Assembly: GCF_001042485.2 (NCBI RefSeq)
Contig: NZ_LBMN02000004.1
Coordinates: forward strand, 496,001 to 560,000
DNA length: 64,000 nucleotides
Reading direction: 5' to 3'
Origin: Bacillus paralicheniformis
GTDB lineage: Bacteria > Bacillota > Bacilli > Bacillales > Bacillaceae
In this document: positions 62,844-64,000 of the stretch, in pieces
How positions within the stretch are numbered: position 1 is the stretch's first letter
Layout: the number at the start of each line of letters is the position of its first letter
Position numbers and translations under genes: made by a program
Notes under the pieces: model-generated
What the model saw: the letters and a program-made list of their open reading frames with translations, nothing else
Told to the model about the DNA's origin: nothing
Database searches by the model: none

Positions 62844-63458
62844 ATGGAAATGTCTATGATCGGAAAAGTGCAAGAACAGCTGGCCGAGGCCGGGCTGATC
62901 GCGGTCGTCCGCGCAGGCGATAAGGAAGCTGCTGAGGAAAGCATTCACAGATTGATCGACAAAGGAATTACTGCGATTGAAATCACATATACGACGCCGG
63001 GAGCGTCTGAGCTGATTGAAAAATTTGCAGGAAAAGACGGCCTTCTTGTCGGAGCCGGAACGGTGGTTGAGAGCGAACAGGCGAGGGAAGCCGCGGCAGC
63101 GGGGGCAAAATTCATCGTCAGTCCGGGTTTTTCGGAAAAATTGGCTGAGGAAGCCGCCTCATTGCATACATTTTTTATTCCCGGCGTATTAACACCGAGC
63201 GAAATTATGGAAGCGGTCTCAAAGGGTTTTCGGGTTCTTAAGCTGTTTCCAGGGGGGACTTCCGGGATTCCTTACATGAAAAACCTCGCCGGCCCCTTTC
63301 CGAAGGTTCGATTCATACCAACAGGCGGGATCCATCCGGGCGATGTGGAGAAATGGCTCGATGCCGGAGCATTGGCAGTTGGAGTGGGAAGCCAGCTGAA
63401 CAAAGTGTCAGAAGCGGATATCCAGCGTATCTTTCAGCGTCGGATTCGGCAGAATTAA
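62844..63458 (+). CDS. kdgA: KDPG aldolase KdgA
   Basis: 204 residues, class I aldolase. Catalytic Glu in [35 protein letters not shown]; Schiff-base Lys in [21 protein letters not shown] (about residue 130). Cleaves KDPG to pyruvate and glyceraldehyde-3-phosphate. ATG 62844 is nine bases after AGGAGG, which lies within the end of kdgK. Confidence 0.93.
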   Translation: MEMSMIGKVQEQLAEAGLIAVVRAGDKEAAEESIHRLIDKGITAIEITYTTPGASELIEKFAGKDGLLVGAGTVVESEQAREAAAAGAKFIVSPGFSEKLAEEAASLHTFFIPGVLTPSEIMEAVSKGFRVLKLFPGGTSGIPYMKNLAGPFPKVRFIPTGGIHPGDVEKWLDAGALAVGVGSQLNKVSEADIQRIFQRRIRQN

Positions 63459-63543
63459 AGCGTGCGCAGCGTGAAAAGACTTCAGGTTTTGCAAGATCGA
63501 CAGCTTTGCTTTTTCATTAATTTCTAGAATGGGAGAAAAAATG

Positions 63544-64000
63544 ATGAAAATTAAAGCAACGATTGAACGTGTGCCGGGCGGCATGATGATCATTCCGCTC
63601 TTTCTGGGCGCAACGCTGAATACGTTTGCTCCGGGAACCGCGGAGTTTTTCGGCGGATTTACAGGCGCCCTGATTACTGGAACGCTGCCGATTTTAGGAG
63701 TATTTATCTTTTGCGTTGGTGCAACAATAGATTTTCGTTCTTCAGGATATATTGCGAGGAAGGGACTGACACTTCTGATCGGCAAAGTCGGCATTGCCGC
63801 ATTATTGGGTTTGATCGCAGCGCAGTTCATTCCAGACGAAGGCATTCAAAGCGGTTTTTTTGCCGGGCTGTCAGTGCTTGCTATTGTAGCCGTTATGAAT
63901 GAAACGAACGGCGGTCTGTATTTGGCGTTAATGAACCATATGGGAAGAAAGGAAGACGCCGGTGCTTTCGCCTTTATCAGCACGGAATCGGGCCCGTTTA
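63544..64000 (+). CDS. kdgT: 2-keto-3-deoxygluconate permease KdgT, partial at window end
   Basis: The first 152 residues are present: [32 protein letters not shown], several helices, [35 protein letters not shown]. Matches the KdgT proton symporter family. Two adjacent ATGs; 63544 has the better spacing from GGGAG. Confidence 0.93.
   Translation, partial: MKIKATIERVPGGMMIIPLFLGATLNTFAPGTAEFFGGFTGALITGTLPILGVFIFCVGATIDFRSSGYIARKGLTLLIGKVGIAALLGLIAAQFIPDEGIQSGFFAGLSVLAIVAVMNETNGGLYLALMNHMGRKEDAGAFAFISTESGPF

Overview
The window is a chromosomal segment of a Bacillus of the licheniformis group. Gene content and order follow the Bacillus subtilis ywo-ywp-ywq-ywr-als-rbs-pgs-ywt-kdg stretch, but with losses and insertions typical of B. 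licheniformis or paralicheniformis. The assignment rests on protein similarity recalled from memory; no database was searched. I see no rRNA, tRNA, CRISPR array, phage or transposase gene.

Layout. 1-9.7 kb: envelope and transport genes (a CorC/HlyC-type protein cut by the window edge, CorA, a CBS-pair protein, a SDR/TetR pair, YqjF, manganese catalase, pyrophosphatase PpaC, undecaprenyl pyrophosphatase BcrC, MFS/MarR pair YwoG-YwoH). 9.8-15.9 kb: conserved core with usd-spoIIID, mbl, the rod genes flhO-flhP, fabZ, mscL, ywpF, ywpG and ssbB. 16-21 kb: a seven-gene sorbitol (glucitol) PTS operon inserted between ssbB and glcR, with a SorC-family regulator, GutM, PTS IIC, IIBC and IIA, sorbitol-6-phosphate dehydrogenase and a transaldolase-like aldolase. 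21-22.9 kb: glcR-ywpJ behind a tandemly duplicated promoter. 23-26.7 kb: an accessory cluster of a TPR membrane protein, a three-helix membrane protein with a PH-like tail, a Cdc48-type AAA ATPase and a DUF1963 protein. 26.7-33.3 kb: a repeat element, then ywqA-ywqB on the minus strand, and ywqC-ywqE, from which the tyrosine kinase gene normally between them is missing. 33.4-40.5 kb: chromate-type transporters ywrAB with ywrC, ywrD, then the acetoin locus alsR-alsS-alsD, in which alsR is frameshifted. 40.6-48.2 kb: a methyltransferase/LysR pair and the complete ribose operon rbsRKDACB. 48.2-57.4 kb: poly-gamma-glutamate synthesis (pgsBCAE) and hydrolysis (pgdS), then ywtE, tagT and ywtG. 57.7-64 kb: a zinc alcohol dehydrogenase and the pectin/hexuronate branch kduID | kdgRKAT, with kdgT running off the end.

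How the genes work together. Several loci are self-contained sugar modules with their own regulator and recognisable operators: sorbitol, ribose, and ketodeoxygluconate with three copies of one KdgR-type operator. Catabolite control (cre-like sites) appears to overlie these. The acetoin enzymes are intact, but their activator is predicted to be truncated. The pgs operon makes a capsule-like polymer that PgdS trims.

The most unusual items are the AAA/TPR/PH cluster at 23.0-25.8 kb, the alsR frameshift, the missing ptkA kinase, the TetR gene without a standard start codon but with three matching operators, the duplicated glcR promoter, and the 204-bp repeat unit with a duplicated terminator at 26.7-26.9 kb.
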